A stretch of 64,000 nt of DNA, taken from the NCBI GenBank assembly GCA_003116995.1, contig BDSL01000016.1, forward strand, positions 248,001 to 312,000. The letters are read 5' to 3'. Positions within the stretch are counted from its first letter, which is position 1, and every line of letters starts with the position of its first letter. Source of the stretch: Yamagishiella unicocca (lineage: Eukaryota > Chlorophyta > Chlorophyceae > Chlamydomonadales > Volvocaceae). The notes under the pieces were generated by a model, which did no database searches, was not told the DNA's origin, and worked only from the letters and a program-made list of their open reading frames with translations. The position numbers and the translations under genes are program-made. Shown here piece by piece: positions 23,213-35,900 of this stretch.

Positions 23213-24162
23213 TAAAGAAGATCTGCATGCTCAGCAACGAGCCATCCGTGAGCTTTCAAGCCGTGCAACTGCGTGCCTAGTGGGAGCAATAATATCAAGG
23301 GAAAGGCTTTGGGCTTGTAACAGTCGGGCTTCGGTCCAAGCTATTTTGCCCAGGGTTGTGCCGGAGGATCTGGCGAAGCGTCTTGATTGCTTGGACGGCA
23401 CGTCCGCCTGATTTTGATTTTGATTGGCTTGGCAGGCGGGCTGCATGGTGGCTGCCAGTGTGGCAATATATTGCCGTGTCGATCTCCCCACTCGTGAGCA
23501 AAGAGAAATGTCCACACAGGCCGATGTAAAACTTGTTGCGTCTGCCGGCTTGAGAAGCTGCGTCAACAACATTCTCGGCTGCGCCAGGCCACGTACAAGC
23601 AGAGACCGCAGCTAGGTACATCGTAAGTGAAGAGTGCCGACTGTAGATGGGGCCTGGCAGGGAGTACATTTGCCACAGCGGTGCCAGCCTAGCGATGTTC
23701 CCGGCAAAACCATAGCATTATGATTCGGAGGGACCGACATCCTGGGCACACTCGCAGGATGTGTGCTGGTATATGCCTGGGCGGTTTCCTTGGCTTGGCA
23801 CTGCCAACGACCGCCCTCTCGACCCTGGACGTATGCGACACCATGCATGACCATCGGACCAGTCCCCCAGTGTCCACCTATATTTACACCTCGTTTACGC
23901 GCCCACCTAAAGAGAGCCGGGGCAAAGCCATGGGTGGTTCCCCTGTGTGGGTGGCAATACAGTCGTGTACAGACGTGCCACGCTTCGTCGTCACTGTGCC
24001 TGTCATGCTGCTGAGCGCACGCCATCACAGCAGGCGGACTTGTAGTCCCTGGGTAAGTAGCAAATCGTGTTGCGCACTCAGGAATGAAATGCATCCAGGA
24101 AATGGATGTATGTCAGCAGGGCGTCGTGCCCCTCGCAGCGCCCTGCGCTCTTCCAGCACGCC
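23213..24162. other. 3' UTRs of two convergent genes
   Basis: RAF2 (+) and the unknown gene (-) end facing each other. The plus-strand TGTAA at 23316-23320 probably ends RAF2. The minus-strand TGTAA at 23884-23888 probably ends the opposite gene. No further gene seen. Confidence 0.6.
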
Positions 24163-26543
24163 TCATTTCCCGGCACCGCCGAGGTTTGCAAAGAACGCCA
24201 GTTGCTCCGCCTCCGTCATCGCAGACGTCCCGCCCGGCCCAGTCCCCGGCGCAACTGCCCCCGAGGTTGGCGCTCCTAACGCTGTCGCCGGCCCTGCCAC
24301 CACCGTCGGTGGCTGCGCCCCGCCCGCCGGCCGGTGGCCGCAGCCTTCGGGTTTGGAGCAACACTCCTCCCCGCCCGCACCCTGTGCGATCATTTCCTTG
24401 TACATGTTCGACATGTACACATTTTGCTCCTGCATGGCGGAGTTCAGGAGTTAATCACCGCGGAAATGCAGGGGCTGTGTGAGTAGTTCGTGTGTGCCAA
24501 GGCATGCTGCACATTCCAAAGGCGCGTAGGTGGTGGCTTGGCACGCTTCAAAGGGGAGCCTCACTCGGTAATCTATGCGCCATAACATTCTGACAGCGCT
24601 CCTCCCAAACATACCTCCGGCGTCAAGGACTTGAGCTTCTCCATGCGCGCCTCCATCTCGGCGCGGAAGCGGCTCAGCTGCTCGTACTTGGACCGGAACA
24701 CAGCCTCAGGCATCTGAGCCTCGTCTAGCACCATTTCCTCCTGGCAAAGCACAATAAGGTGTCTCATGCATAGGGGGCTTCACGGCGCGGCAGCTGTGCG
24801 GCTCGCTCGTGCCTAGTGTTCGAGGCAGAGAGTCCCACTCGTTAGTCACGTTCGCCAGTTCGAGGCGGACTTCCTTCAGTAAGACTTGAAGCGCATGACG
24901 TTCCGGGTTGCAAGCTGAGCTCATACTGATGGCGCTAGCCACTGCCAAGCACCTCGCTTTGGAGACCCAGCGCACGGTGCGCCGCAGCACAGCCAACGAC
25001 TCCCGCTTGCAACCATGCGTGCCCACACGCGACACAACATCTCCGAAGGATGCCGAGAAGGACACCACACACCGCAACAATCCGGGCGGCCCCGTAGCCC
25101 GGGGCGGCCCCCTACCCTGGGGCGCGAAGCTGTTGCGCACTACTGGAAGGTTCCACCGAATTATGCGGCCCTCCTTAGCCAGCCACGCATTTTGTAACCT
25201 TGCACCAGCCCTCCGTCCACCGGCTACACACCTTTTGGACGTGCTCGTAGAACTGGCGCAGAAAGAAAGCGTCATTTGCATACACCTGGTTCACGCGGGA
25301 GAGGCACTTGATGCCGAAGTCACCCTGAAGGCATTACAAGGGAAGCACACGGCAGCGTCTTTATCCCTCAGCCGGCGGCTCAGCCACGGGTGCGAAGCCG
25401 AATAGGAAAAGGTTGCGGGGCGGGGGTTGCAAGGAAAACCCTTGTACAAAGGAAAAACCGTTTGGGACATAGGGGCGGGGCGGGCGGGCAGAGGGCTCGA
25501 GTGCAGCTGGCACTGGCTCCAGTCCTAACAGTCCTATGCACATGGCAGTCACGTGGTGGCGTTCGTTAATCTCCCCCTATAAGCGCCGCACAGCGCCTCG
25601 GAGATCAAGTAGGCGTGAAGCCTGCCAGGGTAACAGCGATGTCCCGTCCGTCGTCTGGGCGCTCACATCACAAATGGTTCCCCTTAGGACATCGATCGAC
25701 CCGTTTCCCTATGCAGACGCGCTGGCTGGTGAGGTTACCAGCGTCCAGCAAGCACAGCAGCCACCGCAGACGCTCTGTCATCCCTGCGGGCCCAATACGC
25801 ACCTGTACGCCCATGCTGACAAAGATTTCTTTTTGCATCCCATCGACCATTTCCTCAGGGGCACCGGGGCCGCGGGTGCTGACGGCAATGCTCAGCAGCT
25901 GCTTGAACTCCTGCAACGGAAGATCAGGGTTGCGGCATACCATTTTGGAGCTGCCGGGCTGCTTGCATGGCCTACTTGGGGGACATTGGGACCCCCATGG
26001 GTGGTATCATCGTGGCTAAGATGGAAAAGCGAGGAGGTACGCTAGGATCGATAGGAGGGTATTAGGAACGCAGGTAGATGGACTGAGCATGCATTGTGGT
26101 AAGCGGCGGGGTGGGGGGGCGCGGAAGCTAAGGTTTGTGTTGTCCAACTGCCATAGGCCCCCAACATATGTGCCCCCAATATTGCTACCATGATAGTACG
26201 ATCCCAGAATTTGTCTGCTATGCACGTCACGCAACATGGGACCTGACAGTAAAGTTCATCACGTAGCTGCACCTACTGGGTTGTTAAATTGCTTCGAAGA
26301 TTCTTGGAAGAAAGTTGTTATTTGTTCCTGCGGAAACGGATGTTTGGATCAACCGGGGTAAAAAAGCGCGAACGCGCGAGGAGCATACCTTTGTGAGCAT
26401 CCCCGACTTCTGCAGCGGCCGTCCTTCATACTCCGATACTAGAGAATTAAGCCACTGCATTGCGATTAGCTTCTGGACCGTCGCCGGTATGTCCTTGACC
26501 TCCGCACGAAGGGTCTTACACGTAGGAACAGCGTAAGGATTCC
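24163..26543 (-). CDS. Conserved-looking eukaryotic protein, function unknown (5' exon not found)
   Basis: Five exons: 26389-26543, 25803-25910, 25232-25324, 24615-24740 and 24163-24429. The last four are whole codons (phase 0-0); the first starts with 2 nt, so at least one exon lies upstream. The product is at least 249 residues. It is charged and helical: DIPATVQKLIAMQWLNSL, EEMVDGMQKEIFVSMGVQ, DFGIKCLSRVNQVYANDAFF, LRQFYEHVQKEEMVLDEAQM, RFRAEMEARMEKL. A Gly/Ala/Pro linker and a short C-terminal helix (TEAEQLAFFANL) follow. The even density of charged and aromatic residues and the clean splice sites argue for a real conserved gene. I do not recognise the family. It diverges from the SMP gene starting at 26990. 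Confidence 0.7.
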
Positions 26544-26989
26544 CTAGTAGAAAAGTGTTTGTTTCGTACAATATTATCGATTCTATACATGAGCTATGGT
26601 CAGCGATGACGCCCGCCAATTCAGTAAGGGATGACGGGAGCACGGGACATCGGGACTGAACTGGGGGGGGCTTCCTAAGGATTGGACCCACCCCTGGTTG
26701 GTTTATACTTACCAGGTTTAGGACACAAACCTCCAACCTGATAGATATCCCTGGCCGTGGTATGTCATGCTGGCAACCACTGCATGTAACTTGTCGATCC
26801 GCTTCGGAACCCCAGGACAGCATCTAGGTCGATCGTAGTTCCGTTGTTTGATTTGCAGTTCAGGCTCAGCGAGCTGGCTGCTCGTGGTGATTATCGACAA
26901 ATCGTTATCCATGGCCTTGGGCAGACTATAGCGCCAAGCTCAGCGGCGCGAGCCAGTGCTGGGCAACCATCTCCTTGAGGGCTCTCAGG
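26544..26989. promoter_or_regulatory. Divergent promoter region with unresolved 5' exon of the minus-strand gene
   Basis: On the minus strand an ATG at about 26910 starts a 64-codon reading frame that does not connect in phase with the exon at 26543. A strong donor-like tggtaagtat (plus-strand complement near 26706-26718) also lies here. The region must contain the promoter of the plus-strand gene starting at 26990. Confidence 0.45.
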
Positions 26990-29900
26990 ATGGGGTTCGT
27001 CATCATACTGCTGTCTGTCGTGGTGGCGGTTTGCGCTACGTGCGCTGCTGCCGTAGCCGCTTACGTGCTCGCTTTGAGCGTGTCTAGCACTAAGTACAAG
27101 TGAGTCTAGTCCATTTGTGTGGCGTGGCATTGCCATAACGCGTACTTCGACGGTCGCATAGCGGTGGTGCTGTTCACCAACCGGTTCCACGCTGCCACTC
27201 CAACCCTTCCCCCACGATCAGTAAACCGATTACTTAAGCCCCTGTTTCGCTGCTTGCTCTTTGCTTGATGGCGTATTGTCTTTTGCTTCACGGTCACCAC
27301 CTGAACACACCCAACTAGGGCTTCGCTCTCAGGTCTAAGAATGACAATAACAAACTGCTGCTTTCCCTAGCGCTGCCGTCTGTAATTGTCGAGCCATTTC
27401 CTCCGCACCGCATCACACGGACGCCGCGCCAGAGCGCAGCAAATGACGCCGGGTAGCGGAAAGGCGCGTACGGCATTCGACAGTCCGTCACATCCTTTCA
27501 CGTCGCTGCGTCGGCACTGCCGTGTTGCCGGCGGGCCTGAAAGCAACGTGCAGACTCCTTAGAGCCCGCGGGCCCTTCTCCTTTTCCTCCCGCCCCTCCC
27601 TCAAGCTGTCCAACCGTCGATTCCTTGCAGCAGCAGCAATAATCTATCTTCTCCCCGCATCGCGTAACTACGTAAACCCTAAGGTAAATTCAATTTTATC
27701 TTTCCGGCCGCGTTCACAGGAAGCAGCTGCACGGCGTCACGGCGCGCTATGAAGCCGCCCTGCGGACAACCGACGGCGGTGGCGGTGGCGGCAGCGCTGG
27801 TGGCGGCGACGGGGTCGGCACCGTCGCTGCCATGTATGAGTCCTTCACGCTGGGCTGGCTGAATCTGCTGGTGCAGCATCTATGGTTGCCGGTCCTGGAG
27901 AAGCTGGTGTCCACGATCGCGGCGGAGAAGTTGCAGATCATTTTAAACGAGGTACGGCTGTAGCATGGTGTGGGTAGTGATCGGGCACCAGGTTCCTGCA
28001 GGAGGAGGTCCAGGTGTCGGTGGTCCAGACCGCGCGAGCTGACGCAGCAGCAGCAGCAGCAAGGACAGAAAATGCTGCGGGAGGCCTGGTGAAAGAGGGG
28101 CAGCAGTGGGTCCCCTGTATGTATGATGAAGCGGATGGCCCATTGACGCCTGGAATAGATGAATCGGATGGCCCGTTGACGCCTGGATCTTGTGCGTCAG
28201 GCGGGGAGGCGGGGTCGGGCATATCACCAGCGGGTGGCTGCGGCGTGATGTGGGCTGGGCCTGATGTGGGTCGGGGCACAATGTGGGTCGGGGCGGGATG
28301 TGAGTCGGGGTGTGATGTGGGTCGGGGCGGGATGTGGGTTGGGGTGTGATGTGGGTTGGGGTGTGATGTGGGTTGGGGTGTGATGTGGGTCGGGGCGGGA
28401 TGTGGGTTGGGGTGTGATGTGGGTTGGGGTGCGATGTGGGTCGGGGCGGGATGTGGGTTGGGGTGTGATGTGGGTCGGGGCGGGATGTGGGTTGGGGTGT
28501 GATGTGGGTCGGGGCGGGATGTGGGTTGGGGTGTGATGTGGGTTGGGGTGTGATGTGGGTTGGGGTGTGATGTGGGTTGGGACCGGACTTTGATCGGGGC
28601 TGGATGGGTGGATGTCGGTTGGTTGCGGATGCGGGTCGAGAGCAGATGTACGTCGGGGACGATGTTGGGGCAGCAGCGGGCCCCTTGCATCGCCCCGATC
28701 ATGGCCGCAACTCGCGCGACCCCTGCAATGGGCCTTTTAAACGCCGCTCGTCTGCGGGAGCCTTCCTCTCCATCGGTAACCAAGCAGCTCCACTGGGTTT
28801 CTGGCCGCATGGAGCAACCAGTTTAAGCAGCCTGGGGGGCTCTCTGACCGCACCTGCCTGGTGGCCGCCGCAGGTGGTGCGCAAGAACAGCGGCAAGACG
28901 GCTTGGAAGTTTGTGGAGTCCATAGCGGTGGAGGAAGTGACGTTTGGTTTGGCGCCGCCGCAGTTCCAGTTCTGTACGGCAAAGTACGACCCCAGCCGGT
29001 CGTACCTGCTGCTGACGATGAACCTGCACTACCACAGCAGCGGGTTCCAGGTGCGGGCCGGGGGCCGCGGCCGAAGAGGGGTGCGGCTGGGGCTCCAAAA
29101 GTGCGTTGAGCCTGCACTGGAGTGGTACGCATCCAAGTGTGCAGGTGTGCTGCCATACATTGCTTTTTTCCCTCGGTTACTGGACGCCCACCGACATCGG
29201 CTCCTTTCGCGGTTACACCTACCAACACTCTGGGCCCCGGGCGCGACGCCACCTTCCCCAACGCCCGCCCCACCGCGCAGGCCGTGCTGACTCCTCGCAT
29301 GCGGTTCGCGAACATGAAGCCCATCAGCGTGCGGCTGGAGATCATGCAGCTGCACCTGTCCGGAAAGCTGCACCTGGGGCTGCACCTGACTAAGGAGCCA
29401 CCGGGGATAAAGTGAGGCGCGCAATCCGATCGCGCAATCCGATCGGCGCATGGTTGCAGGGCGCGGGATTGCACGCCGCGGTTCTGCCGCCGCAGATTGC
29501 CTGGCAGCGCGCTTCGCTTGGCTTGGCAAAGGATTGGGCTGCATGCGTGCGAAGGGAAGGGAAGGGAGGGAGGGGAGGAGCATGCTGACGAGTGGGGCAG
29601 AGGAGGTCTGGGGGCCGGGCGGGGCTTTCTCTGGTGGAACGGGACGGAGGGATCGGGATGGGCGCTGCAATAGCAGCCTAGGTTGGAGCCGGGCTATGCC
29701 GATGTGTTTCTTCTCGATTGTGAATTTGTTCTCGTGCCATTCCCTTTAACCACCCGCCGCCAGGGGCATCGACTACTCGTTCGCATCGCCACCGGAGTTC
29801 GATATCCAGGCTAGTCCCGTCGGTAGGTGGCACCGACCCAGACCCATGGGGCGCGGCCTGCCATGTACACAACATTTGCCAATGAAATGCCTGCCATTGA

Positions 29901-32900
29901 TGTACCATACTGGGGGTCTTAGGCTGCTCATGTGTCTGTTTTTATCAATATATGAGGCAACCAACCAGTCACTGCGTTTTCACTGTCGGTTGCGTTCGCT
30001 GGCGTTAGATCCTCTCGTGATCCGCGCCGCGCCTTCCCTACCCTTCCTGGCGCCCCCCAGGCTACCTTAACCTCCACGGCGAGCTGCCCGGCCTCATCCA
30101 CCACCTGCGATCGCACCTTCAGCGCATCATCAACCGCCGCATCGTGGAGCCGCACCGCCGCTACCTGGACCTGCAGCGGATATACCGCAACAAGCACGTG
30201 CAGCGGGTGGGTCGGCGGGTCGGTTCGGCCAGTATCCCTGTTGTGGCAGGTTTCAGGTTTCGGAGCAGCATCGTGCCGCTGGCATGCCACCCTTCCCTTT
30301 CCCCCCAAACCGTCCCAACAACCAACACCTGTCGACTAAAACCCGTAACTGCTGTTGCATGACCAGGTTGGCGGCCCCGGCGGCTGCCTTAGAGTGTGCG
30401 TCATCGGCGGCCGCAACCTGATGCGCGTCCAAGCCGTCGGCTCCACCTCCGCCTCGGCGGGCCCCACCACCACCTCCACGGCCGGCAGCACCGCAGACTG
30501 TGACTCCTACGTGGAGCTGCGCTTCGGCCGGGAGGTGTTCCGTACACCCATAGCCCACCACACGGCCGACCCCGTCTTCAACTGGCAGTTCGACATCCGC
30601 CTCCCAGCCGACCTGGCGCCGCCGGCGGCGGCGCCCGCCAGCGACGCCGCCGCCGACGGCGCCGACGGCGGTGCCGACACCGGCTCCAGTCGCGGCGGCG
30701 GCGTCATCCTGCAGTTCCGGGTGCTCAATGCGCGTACCATTGGGGAGCCGGAGGTCCTGAGCCGGAGTGTGCTGGACGTGAACGGCCTGGGCCTTATGGC
30801 CAATGGCGAGCCGCGGGCTAAGCTGGTGGAGCTGGCGGCTGCGAACGGCGGCGGGCCGCGGGGGACGCTGAGCCTGCAGGTGGGGAGAGGGGCGAGGAGT
30901 GGGGGGCTTATTAGGGACGTGGGGTCAGTGGCGTTTGCCTGCTGCCCGACGTCCTCAGCCGCATTTTTAAGAAATTACCACTACGGTGGCTTTAGTTTCC
31001 CCAAGGGAAAAAGTACCTCTTACTTCTCTCCTCCTGCCCGCCGCCCAGGTGTCTTGGCTCAAGGCTCTGCCCAAGAAGGCGAGCCCCTTCCCACAAGACG
31101 CGGCGCGCGCGGCGGCGGCGGCGACGTCAGCGGCGACGGCGGCGGCGGCCGCAGCAGTTACGGCGGCTTCCGCCGCCGCCGCCTCGCCCGTGGCGGCTTT
31201 TACGACCCCAATGATGATCCCTCGGGCGCGGCCTCCGTCGGCATCGCCGTACAACAGCAGCGCCGCCTCCACCCCGGTGCACGTCACACCTGCGAATTCG
31301 CTCCAGCGCCCAATGCCGGCGTTCGCGGCGGACAGCAGCGCCGCCGCTGTTGCTACAGCGTACAGGCGCCGCAGCGAGCAAGCTGCTGCCGGGGCGGCTG
31401 ATGTGGTCATGGCACACTTGCAGGACGTCGCGGGGTCGGCACCCATGGTCACTGACGGCTGCGGTGGCGGCCGCGGTGGCAGCGGAAGCTTCGGCCCGTA
31501 CGGCGTCCAGCCCAAGGAAGCCTCAGGCGCAAGCGGGTCGTACAATCGTACGGCAGTGTCGGCTGCGGCGACAGCGGCGCGGGGGGGTCCCGCACGCAGT
31601 AGCGCTGACTCGGGGGTGTCGCACTCGCTGGGCTCCGAGTTGACGTTGGCGGAGGCGGGCCCGGCGGAGGCGTCGAGTGGCGTACGGCACATCCACGTCA
31701 TCACCAATGACGGCGACGCCGCCGCGACGCCGCGGGACTCGACCGACATGGCGACGGACGGGTCGGCCTCCGGTGCCACCTCCAGCTCCCCAAGCGTCGT
31801 AACGCCGCCGCAAAAGCCCGGAGGCGCCGGTGCTGTGGGCGTCAGGGGACGCGGCGTGGGCAGCAGCGGCAAGAAGCCGCCGCTGCCTCCGGGCAGGCCC
31901 CGCCGCGGCATGGGCATCTTGCTTGCCCTGGGGGGCTGGCGAAGCGGCAGCGTTGCGGCGGCTGCGGCAGTGGCCGACGGGAGCGCCGACTACGCCGTTG
32001 GTGGGGGGGAGCAGGAGGTAGGGCGGTGCGAGGCGCAGGAGGTGCAGCACGTGCGTGTCCTGTCCTGGAGCGTTCGGAGCGTCGGGAATCGAATGGGTTG
32101 CAGCAGTTGCTTCTGGATAATGTTTTGCCGTGCACGACTTGTCCTGTCAAGTCCTGCACTTCAGCGGTGCCCCGACGTTTTCCATTTGACCTCTCCCACG
32201 GCCTCTTAGCTGCTTGAACATTTCGTGCACCCCGCCGCCGCAGGCTTCTAGCGCTGAAGTAACAGCGGCAGCAGCAGCGGCAGCTCTGGCCACTGCCGGC
32301 GACGCTGCTGTTGGTGGCGTCGCCGTCCCCTCTTCCAGTCGGCGGGCATCCTTGTCGCTCTTTGACGCCGCAACGGCAGCGGCGGCGGAAGCAGCGGCCG
32401 CCAACACACCAGGCGCCAGCATCGGCTCCAGCACGACGCGAGCCCCCCAGTGGAACGGCACCGCCGGCGGGGCCGCCGAGGCGCTGCAGACGCCGCCGCC
32501 GAAGCTTGGTGTCCCGGGCGGGCCCGGCATTCCATCCGGGTACGACACGGATGACCCGCCGTACAATGGGACGTCCATGTACTCTCCGCTCATGTCCCCG
32601 GGGTGTGACCCTAAGGCAGCCGGCAACGAATGCGGCCGCGCGGAGTGCCGGAGCCCCGTCACGGGCCCCATGATCGCAGCGGCGGTGGCGGCCATGAACC
32701 GGGACGGCCCGGCGGCCTCGCCGCATGGTCGTACTTCTGAGGGTGGGTAGCGAGGACGTCCGGATGGGTAGGGGGGGGATTTCGAGGAAGACCCGTGGAT
32801 GCGAGAAAAAACCGTTTAGAACAGACGTGACGGCGGCGGCGGTGCTTGTGCTGAGGTGCTGCTAGTGCGGCGGCAACGGCGTATGCCGTACGGCAAAGAA

Positions 32901-35900
32901 AGGCATGCGGGTGGAGGAGGAAAGCGCCAGCAGGGCCGCTTCGCTGCCCCCACCCGCTGACCTACCTATGGGCCTCCTACCCAGATGCCCACACCGCTCC
33001 GTGGTGTCGCCCCTCACCGCTAAACCCTCCCGTGTTCGGGCATCCCAATTACCCGGTTCCTCCTTCCCTCGCCCCCTGGTCCACCTTCCCTGGAGCGTCA
33101 GGCGCTCCCCCAGCGACCCCTCCGCAGCCCCACCCCGCGAGAGGCGCAGAGGCGCCCGCCGGGACCCACGACGGGCGCACCGAGGGCCGGGAGGGCTCGA
33201 GCAGGCTTCTGCTGCCGGTCGCCGCGTCGGCAGGCCCCGAAACCACCGCCGCCGCTGCGTCACCTGTGTACGGCGACGTGTCGGTCCGTCCCTCGGTGAG
33301 TGCACAGGCGTCCGCACTCACCCCCAGCCGGGTGGCGGCGGTGGCGATGCGGATGCGGGGCAGGTGGAAGAGCTCGCGCGGGAAGATGCCCAAGCCGGTC
33401 TGGGACAGGTCCAGGGCCCGAGAGGGGAGCAGAGGGAGCGGGGGCGGGGAGCAGAGGGAGTTGGAGGCGAGAGAGGGGGCGAATAGGTCCGTTCTCCTCC
33501 ATCTGACATGGAACCTAGCCCGCTGCCTCAGCCACCACCACGGCTGCAGCAGCAGTAGCGGCGGCGGGTGCGCCGCTTCTTGGTGTCCCGACGGTGGCCA
33601 GGGACTGTGTTTTGGGATGTCGCGGTGCCTCGGACGTCGGACGTCTCAGCACATGGGCTGGGGTTTAGGGTTTAGCGTTGCCGTACGCGGCGTGTTTTGT
33701 GTCCGTGAGGCTTGGTCGCGGCGGCTACGAGCCCAACCCTCGCCCGCTCCCCCTGCCCACAGCCCAACTTGGCGCCGTACAACTTCGCCTCTCGGAGCTC
33801 CGCCCCGACTGACGGTCGAGCCGCTGACACTCGCCCCGCCTCGAGCAGCGTTAGCGTCGGCTTCACCGGCCTGCCGTCGGCAAACCACGGCAGCCCCTCC
33901 GCGACCCTCATCGGGCACACCGCCTTGGCAACCGGGTCCGCCGCCTCGGGCGACGTGCTGACTGCAGCAGGGGCCGCCCTGGCTGGCCCGGGCGGCGGCG
34001 GCGGCAGCAGCAGCTGGCATGTCCCTGATTACGTCCCTCAGCAGTCGTCGTTGCCGGCTGGCAGTGCCGGCGGAGCAGGGGGCGGGGGGGCGCAGTGGCC
34101 CGCCTCGCTCACGTCCCTGGCGCAGGTGATCAGGATGCAGCGGCTGCTCCAGGTGAGCCGGTGGGGGTGGTGGCGGTGTATGGGCGTCGCGAGGAAAACC
34201 CGTGTATGAAAGAGAAAACCGGTTAGGACAGTCGTTAAGAGATGCATGCTGGAGAACTTGGTGGTGGTAGTGCTGGGCAGGGTGAAGGGGGGCGCGGAGG
34301 GCAAGAGGGCAAGAGGGCAAGAGGGCAAGAGGGCAAGAGGGCAAGAGGGCAAGGAGCTCAGGGCAAGTCGCGGCTGAGGGAGGGCCGGCCCTGGGCACTG
34401 GAACTCCGAACCCTGGGAGAGTGACACCCAGGGATGCATCGCCGCCGAGGCCGTCTCACCTCCGATGCACACACACACACACACACCTACAGGTGCAGTC
34501 GCTGGTCTGGGCCCCCTCACGCGCGCCGGTGGCCCTCCCTGGCGCTGCCTCGTTGTTACTCACTTGAACCGCAGAGTGAGAGGCAGGAGAAGGCCGAGCT
34601 GTGGGAAATGTTATCGGAAATGAGCCGCAAGTACGAGGCCATGGTACGGCTGAGGTGAGTGGGCGCGTGGCGAGCCGCGGCGCGGCAGGGCGGGTTGGAG
34701 GAGCGGAAGGGTCCTAGGTTGATGCTCTTAAGGGCCTCAAGGGTCCTAGGGTGGGGCGCTTAAGGGTCTTAAGGGTCTTAGGGCGGTGCTCTCCCAGCCT
34801 CTCCGATGCTCCTGGCCCTCGCCGTCACGTCCGTGCCCCTGTGTGGCCAAGGCGTCGTTCCCTTTCAGGCTCCTCAGCTTAACACCCTGCCGCCCCGTGA
34901 CTTTTCATTGTGTCCGTGCGGCCAGGCGCTCCGAAAACAACCGGGCGCTAATGGAGGGAGCTCGTTTCTCGCTGCACCTGGGGCGGGACGTGCGGCGGGT
35001 GGTGGTCTGGTACAACGAGCCGCGGGGGGTGCTGCAGGTGGACCCGGACACGGGGGCCTCGGACCGCGGCGCCGACAAGGGCGGCGGCACCGACCCGTGG
35101 CCCCGCTGCTTCTCGCCCCAGGTGGGTGCGGTTGTGGTGCGATGTGGTACGGGGTCAGTGGTCGCGACGACCTTGATTGGGGAATGGCGGACGCATTGAG
35201 TGCGGCCACCGTCGCCTAGAGAGGCGCGACCTGGGTATCTGCCCGCGCTTTTCATGTGGCACGTCCTCCCCTGTGGCTGATATCACATCTCCTGCCCCAG
35301 TGCCCCCGGTCTTGACCCCCGCCGCGCCCAGCTCGCGGGCCCGCCGACCATGTGCCAACTATCCTGTCCTTTTCGCGTCAACGGTCTTTATGCCACCCCC
35401 CAACCCACCCCACGGGTCTTCCTCGAAACCCAACCCCTCCCGCAACCCTTCGGCCCCCTCCCCACCGAAGGAACTCGAGCGCGCCGATCGCGGCCCCGCG
35501 GCCTTCCCCAACCCCAGCGCCTGGGCCGGCGTCATGGCGGCAATCATGGGCCGGACCCGCCCGCCAGCGCCGACCTCCCTGGAGCCGCTCAAGTGTTTTT
35601 CGCTGTTCCTCGAGGGCGGCCGCAGCCTGCACCTGCAGCTGCCCGCCACCGGCAACGGCCGCAGCCGCGACGAATGGGTGGATGCGCTGCAGGTGCGGCC
35701 AGCGGGACGGGGATGGGGCGTCGGGCCTCGTCATGGGCGGGCCACGTGGGAGCGAGCTGGCTCCTTCCTGTGAAGGGCGTTGCAGTCCACACGGGGCGGC
35801 CGCATCCGTACCAGCCGGCCCCTCCTCTGGGCCACCGCAAGCACGCTACCTGCGCCGAGATGCCATCACCCCACTTTCTCCTTACGTACCCCTTTGCCTT

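Noticed and set aside
26718..26912. 64-codon minus-strand frame as first exon of the unknown gene
   Set aside because: Ends in a stop before the nearby donor-like site and does not connect in phase with the exon at 26543.
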